Assembly (NCBI GenBank): GCA_963721105.1
Contig: CAVRHY010000010.1
Coordinates: forward strand, 39,148 to 103,147
Source: Thermohalobaculum sp963721105
Lineage (GTDB): Bacteria; Pseudomonadota; Alphaproteobacteria; Rhodobacterales; Rhodobacteraceae
DNA length: 64,000 bases
Direction of reading: 5' to 3'
In this document: in pieces, positions 48,812 through 57,711 of the stretch
Layout: each line of letters begins with the position of its first letter
How positions within the stretch are numbered: the stretch's first letter is position 1
Notes under the pieces: generated by a model
Told to the model about the DNA's origin: nothing
Database searches by the model: none
The model's input: only the letters and a program-made list of their open reading frames with translations
Made by a program: the position numbers and the translations under genes

Positions 48812-49546
48812 ATGGTCCCCGAGTGGTTCCACATCCTCGCCATCATCTGGCTGGTGCTCGGCTTCATCTGCGCGGCGATCGTGGCGGCCGACGTGTTCCG
48901 CGATCCGCAGCACATGTGGATCATGAACGTCGTCTGGCCGGTCATCTGCCTGTTCTGGCTGTTCGCCGGCGTCTGGGCGTACCTCCGGTACGGCAAGCTG
49001 GCCGCGCACAGCCGCGTCAAGCCGGCGATGGACCGAGACGAGGAGATGCCGAACAAGAAATACACGCCATTCCCGATGATGGTCGCCAAGGGCACGCTGC
49101 ATTGCGGCGCCGGCTGCACGCTGGGCGACATCATCGCCGAGTGGCTGGCCTTCGCCTTCCCGGCCATGGCGCTGGCGCTGGGATGGAAGGCGATTTTCCC
49201 CGACAAGATGCTGGCGGTCTGGGTGCTCGACTTCATCCTCGCCTTCCTGCTGGGCGTCGCCTTCCAGTACTTCACCATCGTGCCGATGCGCGGCCTTTCG
49301 CCCGGCAAGGGCATCGTCCAGGCGGTCAAGGCCGACGCGCTGTCGCTGACCGCGTGGCAGGTCGGCATGTACGGCTTCATGGCCGTGGCGAACTACGTGG
49401 TCTTCGGCATGGGCTTCGACGCGAAGCTCGAGGTCAACAGCGTCGAATTCTGGTTCATGATGCAGATCGCCATGATCTTCGGCTTCGTGACCGCCTACCC
49501 GGTGAACTGGTGGCTGATCTCGAGCGGCATCAAGGAAAAGATGTAA
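48812..49546 (+). CDS. DUF4396 membrane protein
   Basis: A 244-residue protein with about six hydrophobic helices (FHILAIIWLVLGFICAAIVA, MNVVWPVICLFWLFAGVWA, WLAFAFPAMALALGW, VLDFILAFLLGVAFQYF, MYGFMAVANYVVFGMG and a C-terminal one). The family hallmark is the GTLHCGAGCTLGDIIAEW segment with two cysteines and a histidine, which could bind metal. Function unknown. ATG 48812 is preferred because relatives start at the P-E-W-F-H segment; an ATG at 48767 adds 15 residues but its GGGGAG directly abuts the codon. It is followed after 67 bases by an MFS gene. Confidence 0.78.
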   Translation: MVPEWFHILAIIWLVLGFICAAIVAADVFRDPQHMWIMNVVWPVICLFWLFAGVWAYLRYGKLAAHSRVKPAMDRDEEMPNKKYTPFPMMVAKGTLHCGAGCTLGDIIAEWLAFAFPAMALALGWKAIFPDKMLAVWVLDFILAFLLGVAFQYFTIVPMRGLSPGKGIVQAVKADALSLTAWQVGMYGFMAVANYVVFGMGFDAKLEVNSVEFWFMMQIAMIFGFVTAYPVNWWLISSGIKEKM

Positions 49547-49613
49547 GGCGGCCGGCCCGGGCCTCGCGCGAGGTCTCTCCCGGAGCGCCGCTGCGTGTTC
49601 GAGGGGTAACGAA

Positions 49614-51164
49614 ATGGCAAGCGCGACAGGCCCGGTCAGCGACGCCGGCGGAAAGCTCGTCGAAAAGGCCGGCGGCCCGGCACGCCTCCAGGTGATCCTG
49701 CTGCTCGCCGCGGTGTTGGCGCTCGACACCGCCGACAAGGGCACGGTCTCGGCGATCGGCGGCGCCCTCAAGCAGGCCTTCGACATCGGCAACACGCGGT
49801 TCGGCCTGCTGCTGGCGGTCGTGTCGTTCGCCGGCGCGCTCGGCGCGCTGCCGATGGGCCGCCTGGTCGACATGACCGAGCGCAAGCGGCTGCTGCTGGT
49901 CACGATCGTCTTGTGGGCGGTGGCGATGGCCGTCAGCGGCGTCGCGACCTCGTACATGTTCCTGCTGGTGACGCGCATTTTCCTCGGCCTCGTCACTGCG
50001 GTCGCCTGGCCGGCGGTTGCCTCGCTGACCGGCGACTTCTTCCCCGCCCGCGAGCGCAGCGAGGTCTATGGCCTCATCCTCGCCGGAGAGCTCGCCGGCG
50101 TCGGCATCGGCTATTTCACGGCCGGCCAGGCGAGCAGCTGGCTGGGCTGGCACTGGGCGTTCTACGCGATGTCGGTCCTCAGCCTGCTGCTGGCCGGCGC
50201 GCTCTGGCGCTGGCTGCCCGAACCCCGGCGCGGCGGCCAGGGCTCGCTCGAGGTGGGCGAGACCGATCCCGCGGCCGCCTCCGAGGGCGGCAAGGGCGGG
50301 CACGCGGACGGCGGCCAGCGCCGCGGCCGGAATGCCGGCGACGACGATGCCGGTCGGGAAGACGGGCGGCAGGACGGCGGCGGCACCGAGGCAGCGCTCG
50401 CCCGCCGGATCGTCCAGCGTCGCAGCGTCAAACCGCGCGACGCGCTGGTCCTGCACGAAGATCCCAGAAGGCACGGCATGATCTGGGCCATCCGGTATTG
50501 CCTCGGCATTCCGAGCTACCGGCTGCTGATCCTCGCCTCGGCGCTGGCCTACTACTTCTTCTCGGGGGTGCGCGCCTTCACGATGATCTATTTCACCGGG
50601 CACTACGGCCTGTCGCAGGCGACGGTCAGCACGCTGGTCATCGTCATCGGCATGGGCGCGCTGGTCGGCGTGATCGGCGGCGGGCGGCTGTCGCACGCCC
50701 TGCTAGAGCGCGGCCGCCTGACGGTGCGCATCGTGCTGCCGGCGATCGCGCTGGCCCTGGCGGTGCCCTTCCTCGGCATCGGCATCTGGGTGACCACCGT
50801 CTGGCTCGGCGTGGCGGCGCTGACGCTCGGCGCGCTGATCATGGCGGCAGCCATCGCGCCGCTCGACGCGGCGCGCCAGGACATCATGCATCCGCTGCTC
50901 TGGGGCCGGGCCGAGGCCGGGCGCATGACGTTGCGCATGGGGTTCGAGGGCACCGCGCCGCTGGCCTTCGGTTTTTTCTCGCGCCTGCTGGGCGGCGGGA
51001 CCGAGGGGCTGATGTGGACCTTCCTGATCATGCTCGCACCGATGCTGGTCGGGGCAATCCTCGTCTATCCCGGCCGCCACACCTACCCGCGCGACGTCGC
51101 GACGGCTGCCGCCTCGGTCGACGCGCTGGAGGACCAGGGGCGGGGCCGGGCGCGCCGAGGCTGA
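49614..51164 (+). CDS. MFS transporter with a long charged central loop
   Basis: A 516-residue major facilitator. The first half has helices such as VILLLAAVLALDTADKGTVS and the motif-A-like GALPMGRLVDMTERKRLLLV; the second half has LILASALAYYFFSGVRAFTM and later helices. Between helices 6 and 7 lies an unusually long, hydrophilic Gly/Asp/Arg-rich loop (about residues 203-285) that includes RRGRNAGDDDAGREDG. The conserved D-K-G in helix 1 and the general layout suggest an organic anion or metabolite carrier; the substrate cannot be inferred. GAGGGGTAAC precedes the ATG. Confidence 0.85.
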   Translation: MASATGPVSDAGGKLVEKAGGPARLQVILLLAAVLALDTADKGTVSAIGGALKQAFDIGNTRFGLLLAVVSFAGALGALPMGRLVDMTERKRLLLVTIVLWAVAMAVSGVATSYMFLLVTRIFLGLVTAVAWPAVASLTGDFFPARERSEVYGLILAGELAGVGIGYFTAGQASSWLGWHWAFYAMSVLSLLLAGALWRWLPEPRRGGQGSLEVGETDPAAASEGGKGGHADGGQRRGRNAGDDDAGREDGRQDGGGTEAALARRIVQRRSVKPRDALVLHEDPRRHGMIWAIRYCLGIPSYRLLILASALAYYFFSGVRAFTMIYFTGHYGLSQATVSTLVIVIGMGALVGVIGGGRLSHALLERGRLTVRIVLPAIALALAVPFLGIGIWVTTVWLGVAALTLGALIMAAAIAPLDAARQDIMHPLLWGRAEAGRMTLRMGFEGTAPLAFGFFSRLLGGGTEGLMWTFLIMLAPMLVGAILVYPGRHTYPRDVATAAASVDALEDQGRGRARRG

Positions 51165-51634
51165 CGCGAATCGGGATCAGTCGCCGGCAAGTCGGGAAAA
51201 ACCGCCCCCCGCGGCGCATACGATGAGGGAGGGCGGGGGCACTTCGCCATCTCCGGCAGCCCCCTCCGGGCCGTGGGTCGCGATCACGGCGGCACGGCGC
51301 CAGCGGCCCGACCTCCTCCAGCATGCCGACCTGCGGCTGCCGGATGTCGGCGAGCCGCCGCCAGCGCGGCAGCAGGTGGTCGCGCTCCCCGTGCAGCCGC
51401 CGGATCTCCAGTTCGGCCTTCAGGCCGACGCGGTGGCCGTGGCGCGCCCGCAGCCGGTCCTCCGTCTCCTGCCAGCGCCGGTCCGCGGCGCCTTCAATCG
51501 GGCGATGCAGCTCATCGCCTCACACCGTCGAGGGCGGCGTCGCCGCGGCCCGGCGCCGCGGAGAGCCCGCTTGACCGGCGCGGTCCGAGATGCCCTTCTG
51601 CCGGCCTTCCTCATCCGCACCCGGACCCTCCCCC
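51165..51634. other. 470-bp gap holding a DUF1003 remnant
   Basis: The region between the MFS and MlrC-like genes has no intact gene. Its middle encodes, on the minus strand, a fragment resembling the C-terminal third of DUF1003 proteins (listed separately). The rest shows nothing. Confidence 0.5.
51304..51519 (-). pseudogene. Remnant of a DUF1003 membrane-protein gene
   Basis: Directly after an in-frame TGA (51520-51522) the minus strand reads P-I-E-G-A-A-D-R-R-W-Q-E-T-E-D-R-L-R-A-R, then G-L-K-A-E-L-E-I-R-R-L-H-G-E-R-D and R-Q-P-Q-V-G-M-L-E-E. This follows the end of DUF1003 proteins (pattern Q-A-x-R-D-R ... N-L-K-A-E-L-E-I-x-x-L-H-x-K-L-D ... Q-x-Q-x-x-L-L). The two membrane helices that should precede it are absent, and there is no start codon, so this looks like a truncated, decaying gene. 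Confidence 0.55.
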
Positions 51635-53165
51635 ATGCCAGCATCCCGCCCGACACCCAGGGTCGCCGTCGGCGGCTTCCAGCACGAGACCAACACCTTC
51701 GCGCCGATGCCGACGCGCTGGCAGGACTTCGAGCATCCCGGCGCCTGGCCGGCCTATACCGAGGGCGCGCCTCTGTTCGAGCTGAGCGGCCTCAACATTC
51801 CGTTCAGCGGCTTCATCGACGCCGCCGAAGGCTGGGACCTCGTGCCCCTGCTCTGGGCCGGCGCCGAGCCGGGCGGCATCATCGAGCGCGCCGCCTTCGA
51901 CCACATCGCCGGCCGCATGGTCCAGCTGGTGCGCGACGCCGGCCCGCTCGACGCGATCTACCTCGACCTCCACGGCGCCATGGTGCCCGAGGGCTACCCG
52001 GACGGCGAGGCCGAGCTCCTGCGCCGCATCCGACAGGCGGTCGGCCCCGACCTGCCCATCGCCGTCAGCCTCGACCTGCACGGCAACATGAGCCGCGATT
52101 TCTTCGAGCGCGCCTCGTGCGTCACGATCTACCGGACCTATCCGCATATCGACATGGCGGCGACGGGCGCGCGGGCGCAGGCGTTGCTGGCCGAGCTGCT
52201 GGAACGCGGCCGCCCCTTCGCGCGCGCCTGGCGCCAGCTCGACTACATCATCCCGATCACCGCCCAGTCGACCCGGCGCCAGCCGGCCGGCCGGCTCTAC
52301 GGAATGCTGCCGGGGCTGGCCGGCGGCGATGTGTCCTCGGTCGACTTCGTCATCGGCTTCCCGCCGGCGGACATCCCCGACAACGGCGCCTCGGTCTTCG
52401 CCTATGGCGATGACCAGGCGGCGGTCGACGGCACGGCCGACGCCATGCTGTCCGCGCTGGCCGCGGCCGAGGAAGAGTTCCTGAACCCGCTGGTCCCGGC
52501 GGCCGACGCGGTGCGCGAGGCGATGGGCATCGCCGCCCAGGCCACGCGCCCGGTCGTCATCGCCGACCCGCAGGACAACCCCGGCGCCGGCGGCGTCGGC
52601 GACACCACCGGCCTGCTGCGCGCCCTGCTGGACGAGGGCGCGCAGCAGGCCGCGCTGTCGATGCTCTGGGACCCGGAGGCCGCGGCCGAGGCGCACAGGG
52701 TCGGCGTCGGCGCCCTGATCGAGGTCGAGCTCGGCGGCCGCTACCCGGACATCGGCGGCCCGCCGGTGCAGGCTCGCGCCATCGTCGAGACCCTCTCGAA
52801 CGGCATCTTCCGGTTCACCGGCCCGATGTTCGGCGGCGTCACGGCGCATCTCGGCCCGTCGGCCTGCCTGCGGCTGCTGCACGACCGCGCGGACGTCCGC
52901 GTCGTCGTCGGCTCGAACCGCTGCCAGAACGCCGACCTGGCGATGTTCCGCGCCTTCGGCATCGACCCGCACGCGCAGAAGATCCTGGCCGTCAAGAGCG
53001 CCGTCCACTTCCTCGGCGACTACGAGCCAGTGGCCGAGCGCGTCATCTTCGCCGAGGCTCCCGGCGCCAATCCATGCCGGCTCGACACGCTGCCCTTCAC
53101 GCGGCTGCGCCCGGGCGTCCGCCTCGGCCCCCGCGGGCCCGGCCTTCCGCCCCCGCGAGGCCTGA
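51635..53165 (+). CDS. M81-family metallopeptidase (MlrC-like), frameshift at 3' end
   Basis: A protein of about 509 residues related to microcystinase C and similar zinc hydrolases. Typical segments: VAVGGFQHETNTFAPMPT at the N-terminus, LDLHGAMVPEGYPDGEAELL, VSLDLHGNMSRDFFE (with metal-ligand His), YRTYPHIDMAATGARA, and the C-terminal-domain segment ADPQDNPGAGGVGDTTGLLRAL. Near 53140 one extra base shifts the frame; without it the protein ends R-G-P-A-F-R-P-R-E-A at TGA 53163-53165, the natural family end, whereas the uncorrected frame runs on into the palindrome array. Substrate unknown; natural substrates are probably cyclic or modified peptides or amides. Confidence 0.85.
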
Positions 53166-53246
53166 CACCTGGCCGCCGCAGGCTGGGTGCGAAGCGTCCG
53201 CGGCGCCACGCCGGCCAATGCCATCCGCTCCCCCGCGTGCCGGCAG

Positions 53247-53406
53247 GGCGGGGTTCCACCCCGCCAAATTCCCGGGAGTGCCAACCGCCGCCCAGCGGTT
53301 GCAATCCTGGGATGGTGCCAACCCGCGCCCGCCGGTTGCCGCGCCACGCCGGAGCGCTGGCCATTCACCATCCCGCCCGCAGGTGCCACCCGCGCCCCGC
53401 GGGTGG
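53247..53406. repeat. Array of four palindromic units
   Basis: Four inverted repeats follow one another: GGCGGGGT/ACCCCGCC (53247-53265), CAACCGC/GCGGTTG (53282-53301), CAACC/GGTTG (53319-53338) and CCACCCGCG/CGCGGGTGG (53386-53406). The last three begin right after GTGC-C, and the second and third lie in direct repeats of about 37 bases (CCNGGGA..GTGCCAACC..GGTTGC). No T-runs follow. It may form clustered RNA hairpins at the end of the MlrC-like transcript. Confidence 0.6.
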
Positions 53407-53471
53407 GTCTTCGGCCCTGCCATTCTCGCGCCGGAAAAGCCTCCCGCAGCGCTGCCCGGCGGGCCGATCGT

Positions 53472-53535
53472 CGGATTAACGACAAATTACCGAAGGATCG
53501 TTTCCAAACTGGTTGCGGAAGTCGTTGCCGAAGTC
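53472..53535 (-). repeat. 64-bp conserved element, copy A
   Basis: On the minus strand this matches 63551-63614 (plus strand) at 47 of 64 positions without gaps, with GACTTCGGCA at the start and AACGATCCTTCG then TTGTCG.TAA at the end. It lies about 76 bases past the stop of the Anbu gene, in the same orientation. Read in frame both copies end N-Q-F-G-N-D-P-S-x-x-C-R-stop. Immediately before it, 12-base units (53512-53559, four copies of the GTTGCCGAAGTC type) encode repeated F-G-N-D in that frame. Confidence 0.6.
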
Positions 53536-53566
53536 ATTGCCGAACGCATTGCGGATCCCGCACCCG

Positions 53567-53597
53567 CCGCGCGGGCCCTCAAGGAAGGCCCGCGCGG
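53567..53597 (-). terminator. Strong hairpin after the Anbu gene
   Basis: An 11-bp perfect stem (CCGCGCGGGCC / GGCCCGCGCGG) with a 9-base loop, 15 bases past the stop codon on the minus strand. There is no T-run, so it may pause or protect rather than terminate transcription. Confidence 0.5.
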
Positions 53598-53611
53598 GAC
53601 CGGCGCCCGCC

Positions 53612-54349
53612 TCAGATCCGCACGTCGGGAATCTTGCCAAAGCTCGTCTCCAGCGCCTTCGCCCAGCCGGCCGAAATGCCGACCCAGTCCTCGTCCTCGG
53701 CCTCGATCCGCCGCTGCACGGCAAAGCGCGGCTCGCCGCGCGGGATCACCACCAGGTCCAGCGGCAGGCCGACCGACAGGTTGGACTTGATCGTCGAGTC
53801 CATCGACAGGAAGACCGCCTTCAGCGCCTCGGAAAGCGGCGTCTCCATGCGGATCATCCGATCGAGGATCGGCTTGCCGTACTTGTTCTCGCCGATCTGG
53901 AAGAACGGCGTGTCCGGCGTCGCCTCGATGAAGTTGCCCGGCGAGTAGATCATGTAGAGCCGCGGCTGCCCGTCCGCCTTCTGCCCCGCCAGGATGATGC
54001 CCGCCTCCGAGCCGATGCCCTGGTTCATCAGCGGGATGCGGTGCAGGTCCTGCTGCTCGCGCATGTACTCGCCGACGAGCTCGGCCGAGCGGAACAGCGT
54101 CGGGCAGTTCAGGATCGTCTCGACGTCCTCGCCATGGTTGGCGCGCTGGATCCCGGCGCTGATGCGCGTCAGGATCGCCTGCGTGATCGACAGGTTGCCC
54201 GCCGTCTGGACGCACATCACCCGCTGGCCGGGCAGCTCGTAGGTGAAGCTCTTGCGATAGCGCGAGATATTGTCGACGCCCGCATTCGTGCGGGTGTCCG
54301 ACAGCATCACCAGCCCCGCCGTAATCTTCAGCGCGACGCAATAGGTCAT
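53612..54349 (-). CDS. Anbu proteasome-like peptidase (proteasome-type protease)
   Basis: A 245-residue Ntn-hydrolase of the Anbu ('ancestral beta-subunit') group, related to HslV and proteasome beta subunits. The mature protein would begin T2-Y-C-V-A, with T2 as the candidate nucleophile after Met removal. MLSDTRTNAGVDNISRYRKSF and GNLSITQAILTRIS are group hallmarks, as is LYMIYSPGNFIEAT. Anbu assembles into ring-like or helical particles. Its role is not firmly known, but it co-occurs with the transglutaminase, alpha-E and ATP-grasp genes found just upstream here. Confidence 0.93.
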   Translation of the reverse strand: MTYCVALKITAGLVMLSDTRTNAGVDNISRYRKSFTYELPGQRVMCVQTAGNLSITQAILTRISAGIQRANHGEDVETILNCPTLFRSAELVGEYMREQQDLHRIPLMNQGIGSEAGIILAGQKADGQPRLYMIYSPGNFIEATPDTPFFQIGENKYGKPILDRMIRMETPLSEALKAVFLSMDSTIKSNLSVGLPLDLVVIPRGEPRFAVQRRIEAEDEDWVGISAGWAKALETSFGKIPDVRI

Positions 54350-54495
54350 TGGAGCCCCCAGTTCGCCCCGTCATGGCGCGGTCGTGGCCGGGCCCGGTGG
54401 GGGCATCTCGATGGCCGGGGAACGGTCGCCCGGTCAGGCCGGGCAAGGGCAAGCCCCGACGCCCGGCCGGCATCCGCGCGACCCCGCCCCGGAGG

Positions 54496-55332
54496 TCAGG
54501 ATTGCTGTTGCTGCTGCGACTGGCTGGCGGTGCCTTCGACCGCGATCTCGACCTCCATTTCCTCCTCGGCGCCGCCCCTCACCGTGCCCCGGACCGGCGC
54601 CGCGTCCGCCGCGTCCAGCCCGCAGCAGAGCCGGACGTAGAGGTCGGTCGGGCAGATCTGGTTGGTGATGTCGAACCCGGTCCAGCCGAGCCCCGGAACG
54701 TGCGCCTCGGCCCAGGCATGGGTTTCCTCGGCCGGTTCGTCGCGATCCGGGTCATGCAGGTAGCCGACGACATAGCGCGCCGGGATATCCAGACAGCGGG
54801 CGACGGCGATGAAGACATGCGCCTGATCCTGACAGACTCCGGCCCCCAGCGCCAGCGCCTCGGCGGCCGTCGTCGTAACGTCCGAGACGCCTGCGCGATA
54901 GTCGACGGCCTCGTGCACCGCGTCGCTCAGCGCGTGCAGGCGCGAGAGCGGGTCGCCCTCCGGGATGCCGCCGGCCAGGGCGCGGATCGACTCGGAGGGC
55001 ATGGTCAGCGGCGTGCCGCGCAGGAAGACGCCCGGCCGCGCCCGCTGCGCCAGCTCCTTCAGAACGCCGGCCGTGTCCGACGTCTCGACCTGGCCCGCGG
55101 CGATGATCTCGATCTCTCCCGTCGGCGAATGCGCGTGCCAGAGCGCGATCTGGTCGCCCTGCGCGTCGGTGACGATCGGCTCGACCGGCTCGCCGTTGAC
55201 CGTCACGCGCCAGTCGACCGGCGTCTGGCCGACCGAGGCTGGCGGCCACAGCTTCAGCCGCAGGGCCGCCAGCGCCGCATCCGGCTCGTAGCGGTAGCGC
55301 GTCAGGTGGCGGATCGACATGCGCATCGTCAC
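54496..55332 (-). CDS. Transglutaminase-like cysteine peptidase (COG1305)
   Basis: A 278-residue protein with the bacterial transglutaminase N-terminal beta domain (RHLTRYRYEP, ALRLKLWP) and the papain-like core: catalytic Cys in GAGVCQDQAHVFIAVAR, His in ETHAWAEAHVPG and Asp in GFDITNQICPTD. Such proteins act as peptidases or amidases rather than cross-linking enzymes in many bacteria. The last residues are a short run of Gln/Ser. GTG at 55332 is the start because it overlaps the alpha-E stop (GTGA). It lies 146 bases before Anbu in the same set. Confidence 0.92.
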   Translation of the reverse strand: MTMRMSIRHLTRYRYEPDAALAALRLKLWPPASVGQTPVDWRVTVNGEPVEPIVTDAQGDQIALWHAHSPTGEIEIIAAGQVETSDTAGVLKELAQRARPGVFLRGTPLTMPSESIRALAGGIPEGDPLSRLHALSDAVHEAVDYRAGVSDVTTTAAEALALGAGVCQDQAHVFIAVARCLDIPARYVVGYLHDPDRDEPAEETHAWAEAHVPGLGWTGFDITNQICPTDLYVRLCCGLDAADAAPVRGTVRGGAEEEMEVEIAVEGTASQSQQQQQS

Positions 55333-56270
55333 GAGAAATACGCGCCGTAGATTTCCGCGCCCAGCCGGTCGGTGCGCCCGATCGCCTCCAGCACGAACTC
55401 GTGCAGGCCAATTCGGAATATCTGCCCCATCTGGAGACTCCCGAGGTCCTCGATCATCCGCGCCGCCGTCTGGTTGCAGTCATGCACCTCGCCATGCCCC
55501 TGCGCGAGCGTGTCCAGCACCTGGCCGATCTCATGGTAGCAGAAGGCGACGGATCGCGGGAACGCGCGGTTCAGGATCAGGAAGTCGGCGATCCGCCCCG
55601 GGCTGTAGTTGCCGCGATAGACGTGGTGATAGGCGCGCACCGCCGAGGTGGCATAGAGCACGCTGGTCCACTGGTAATGGTCACGCCCGCCGCCGACGAC
55701 CTCGGTCTCGGGCAGCAGGACGTAGGACTTCACGTCCAGCAGGCGCAGCGTCATGTCGGCGCGCTCGGTCAGCCCGCCAAGCACCAGGAAGTGATAGCCC
55801 TCGTCGCGCAGCATGGTGCTGGCGGCCGAGCCGCGGATCAGCGAGCCGCGCGACTTGACCCAGTCCAGCACCGCCGGCAGGTCGCGCTGCGCCGTTTGCG
55901 CGTCCATCAGCTCCAGCTTGCGCCAGCCGTCGTTCAGCGCCTCCCATGCCTGCACGGTCAGCGCCGTGCGCACCGAGCGGCCGTTGGCGCGGGCGCGCTC
56001 GAGGCAGGCGCGGACGGAGGACGGGTTCTCCTTGTCCAGCAGCAGCGTGCGCACGATGGCCGCCTCGGTGATCGGGCCTTCGTCGAACAGGTCGACGCAG
56101 CCCGCCGCGGCGGCGACCGAGCGCCACTCGTCGCGCGAGAAGCTGCCGGGCAGCATCGCCATCCGGTAGCCCATCTCGATCAGCCGCGCCGTGGAATCGG
56201 CCCGCTCGACATAACGCCCGAGCCAGAAAAGGTTCTCGGCCGTGCGCGCGAGAAGGGTCCGGCCCGTCAT
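55329..56270 (-). CDS. Alpha-E domain protein (COG2307)
   Basis: A 313-residue all-helical protein. The start LLARTAENLFWLGRYVERADSTARLIE and the region GCVDLFDEGPITEAAIVRTLLLD...SVRACLERARANGRSVR are the family's landmarks. The biochemical role is unknown; the family accompanies circularly permuted ATP-grasp and transglutaminase genes and has been proposed to take part in peptide synthesis or modification. It begins 34 bases after the ATP-grasp gene and overlaps the transglutaminase start by 4 bases. Confidence 0.93.
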   Translation of the reverse strand: MTGRTLLARTAENLFWLGRYVERADSTARLIEMGYRMAMLPGSFSRDEWRSVAAAAGCVDLFDEGPITEAAIVRTLLLDKENPSSVRACLERARANGRSVRTALTVQAWEALNDGWRKLELMDAQTAQRDLPAVLDWVKSRGSLIRGSAASTMLRDEGYHFLVLGGLTERADMTLRLLDVKSYVLLPETEVVGGGRDHYQWTSVLYATSAVRAYHHVYRGNYSPGRIADFLILNRAFPRSVAFCYHEIGQVLDTLAQGHGEVHDCNQTAARMIEDLGSLQMGQIFRIGLHEFVLEAIGRTDRLGAEIYGAYFS

Positions 56271-56304
56271 GCCTGCGCCCCCCGCATCCTGCTGGCAGGC
56301 CCGG

Positions 56305-57711
56305 TCATTCGGTCAGCACCCAGGTGTCCTTGACGCCGCCGCCCTGGCTGGAGTTGACGACCAGCGACCCCTCGCGCAGCGCCACCCGCGTCAGCCCGCC
56401 CGGCACCAGCCGCATCTGCCGGCCGACCAGGCAATAGGGGCGCAGGTCGACATGGCGCGGCGACGGCCCGCTCGTCGCCAGCGATGGCACGGTCGACAGC
56501 TCCAGCGTCGGCTGGGCGATGAACTCGGCCGGGTTCTGGCGAATGCGAAGCGCGTATTTCTCGCGCTCGGCGGCGGTCGCCTTCGGCCCGATCAGCATCC
56601 CGTAGCCGCCCGAACCATGCACCTCCTTGACGACGACCTCCTCGAGGTGGTCGAGCACATGCGCGCACTCGTCCGAATTCGAGCAGCGCCAGGTCGGCAC
56701 GTTCTCCAGCACCGGCGCCTCGCCGAGGTAGAAGCGGATCATGTCCGGTACGAACACGTAGATCGACTTGTCGTCGGCCACCCCGGCGCCGGGCGCCGAG
56801 CACAGCGTCACCCCGCCCGCCCGGTAGACGTCGAACAGCCCCGGAATGCCCAGCAGCGAGTCCGGCCGGAAGGCCAGCGGGTCGATGAAGTCGTCGTCGA
56901 TCCGGCGATAGATCACGTCGACCTTGCGCGGCCCGCGCGTCGTGCGCATCCAGACCCGCGCCTCGTCGACGAACAGGTCGCCCGCCTCGACGAGCTGCAC
57001 GCCCATCAGGTCGGCCAGGAACGAGTGCTCGTAATAGGCCGAGTTGAAGGCGCCCGGCGTCAGCACGACGATCGTAGGATCGCCCGTGCAGGCAGGCGGC
57101 GCGACCTCCTCCAGCGTCCGCAGCAGGTAGTCGGGATAGGCGTCGACCGGCTCGACCGCGCCGCCGCCGAACAGCTCGGGGAACATGCGCATCATGATCT
57201 CGCGGTTCTCGAGCATGTAGCTGACGCCGGAGGGCGTGCGGCAGTTGTCCTCGAGCACCTGGAAGCTGCCCTCGCCGGTGCGCACGATGTCGATGCCGAC
57301 GATGTGGCTGTAGACGCGGCCCGGCGGCTCGACATCGACCATGGCCGGCACGAAGGCGGCGTTGCGATAGACCAGCCGCTCGGGGATGATGCCGGCCTTC
57401 AGGATCTCGCCCCGGTGGTAGACGTCGTAGAGAAAGGCGTTCAGCGCGCGCGCCCGCTGGCGGATGCCGCGGTCGAGCGTGCGCCACTCGGCGGCCGAGA
57501 AGACGCGCGGGATCAGGTCGAAGGGGATCAGCCGCTCCGGGTCGCCGCCCTCGCCGTAGACCGCGAAGGTAATGCCGATCCGGCGAAAGATCGCCTCGGC
57601 CTCAAGGGCGCGCTTGTGCAGCAGCTCGATGCCCGATTCCTCGATCCACCGCGAGATCCTCTCGTAGGGTGCGCGGATCTCGCCGCCGGAGCCGGTCATC
57701 TCGTCAAACAT
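56305..57711 (-). CDS. Circularly permuted ATP-grasp protein (COG2308)
   Basis: A 468-residue ATP-dependent ligase-like protein. It starts M-F-D-E-M-T-G-S-G-G with ...RAPYERISRWIEESGIELL; core motifs include QVLEDNCRTPSGVSYMLENR, YEHSFLADLMGVQLVEAGDLF, IYRRIDDDFIDPLAFRPDS, GVADDKSIYVFVPDMIRFYL and VVKEVHGSGGYGMLIGPKA (ATP-binding Lys and Gly loop). It is predicted to form amide bonds between peptides or amino acids. It is first in the operon ATP-grasp/alpha-E/transglutaminase/Anbu. ATG 57711 matches relatives; no clear ribosome-binding site is visible. Confidence 0.93.
   Translation of the reverse strand: MFDEMTGSGGEIRAPYERISRWIEESGIELLHKRALEAEAIFRRIGITFAVYGEGGDPERLIPFDLIPRVFSAAEWRTLDRGIRQRARALNAFLYDVYHRGEILKAGIIPERLVYRNAAFVPAMVDVEPPGRVYSHIVGIDIVRTGEGSFQVLEDNCRTPSGVSYMLENREIMMRMFPELFGGGAVEPVDAYPDYLLRTLEEVAPPACTGDPTIVVLTPGAFNSAYYEHSFLADLMGVQLVEAGDLFVDEARVWMRTTRGPRKVDVIYRRIDDDFIDPLAFRPDSLLGIPGLFDVYRAGGVTLCSAPGAGVADDKSIYVFVPDMIRFYLGEAPVLENVPTWRCSNSDECAHVLDHLEEVVVKEVHGSGGYGMLIGPKATAAEREKYALRIRQNPAEFIAQPTLELSTVPSLATSGPSPRHVDLRPYCLVGRQMRLVPGGLTRVALREGSLVVNSSQGGGVKDTWVLTE

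Noticed and set aside
53473..53490. TTAA-N7-TTAC resembling a CtrA box in element copy A
   Set aside because: The equivalent in copy B is TTAG-N7-TTAG, so the CtrA consensus (TTAA-N7-TTAA) is not preserved between copies.
53476..53724. An 82-codon minus-strand open frame ending in the repeat element
   Set aside because: Its 5' part is an alternative frame of the Anbu gene without a ribosome-binding site; only the repeat-encoded end is of interest, reported as a finding.
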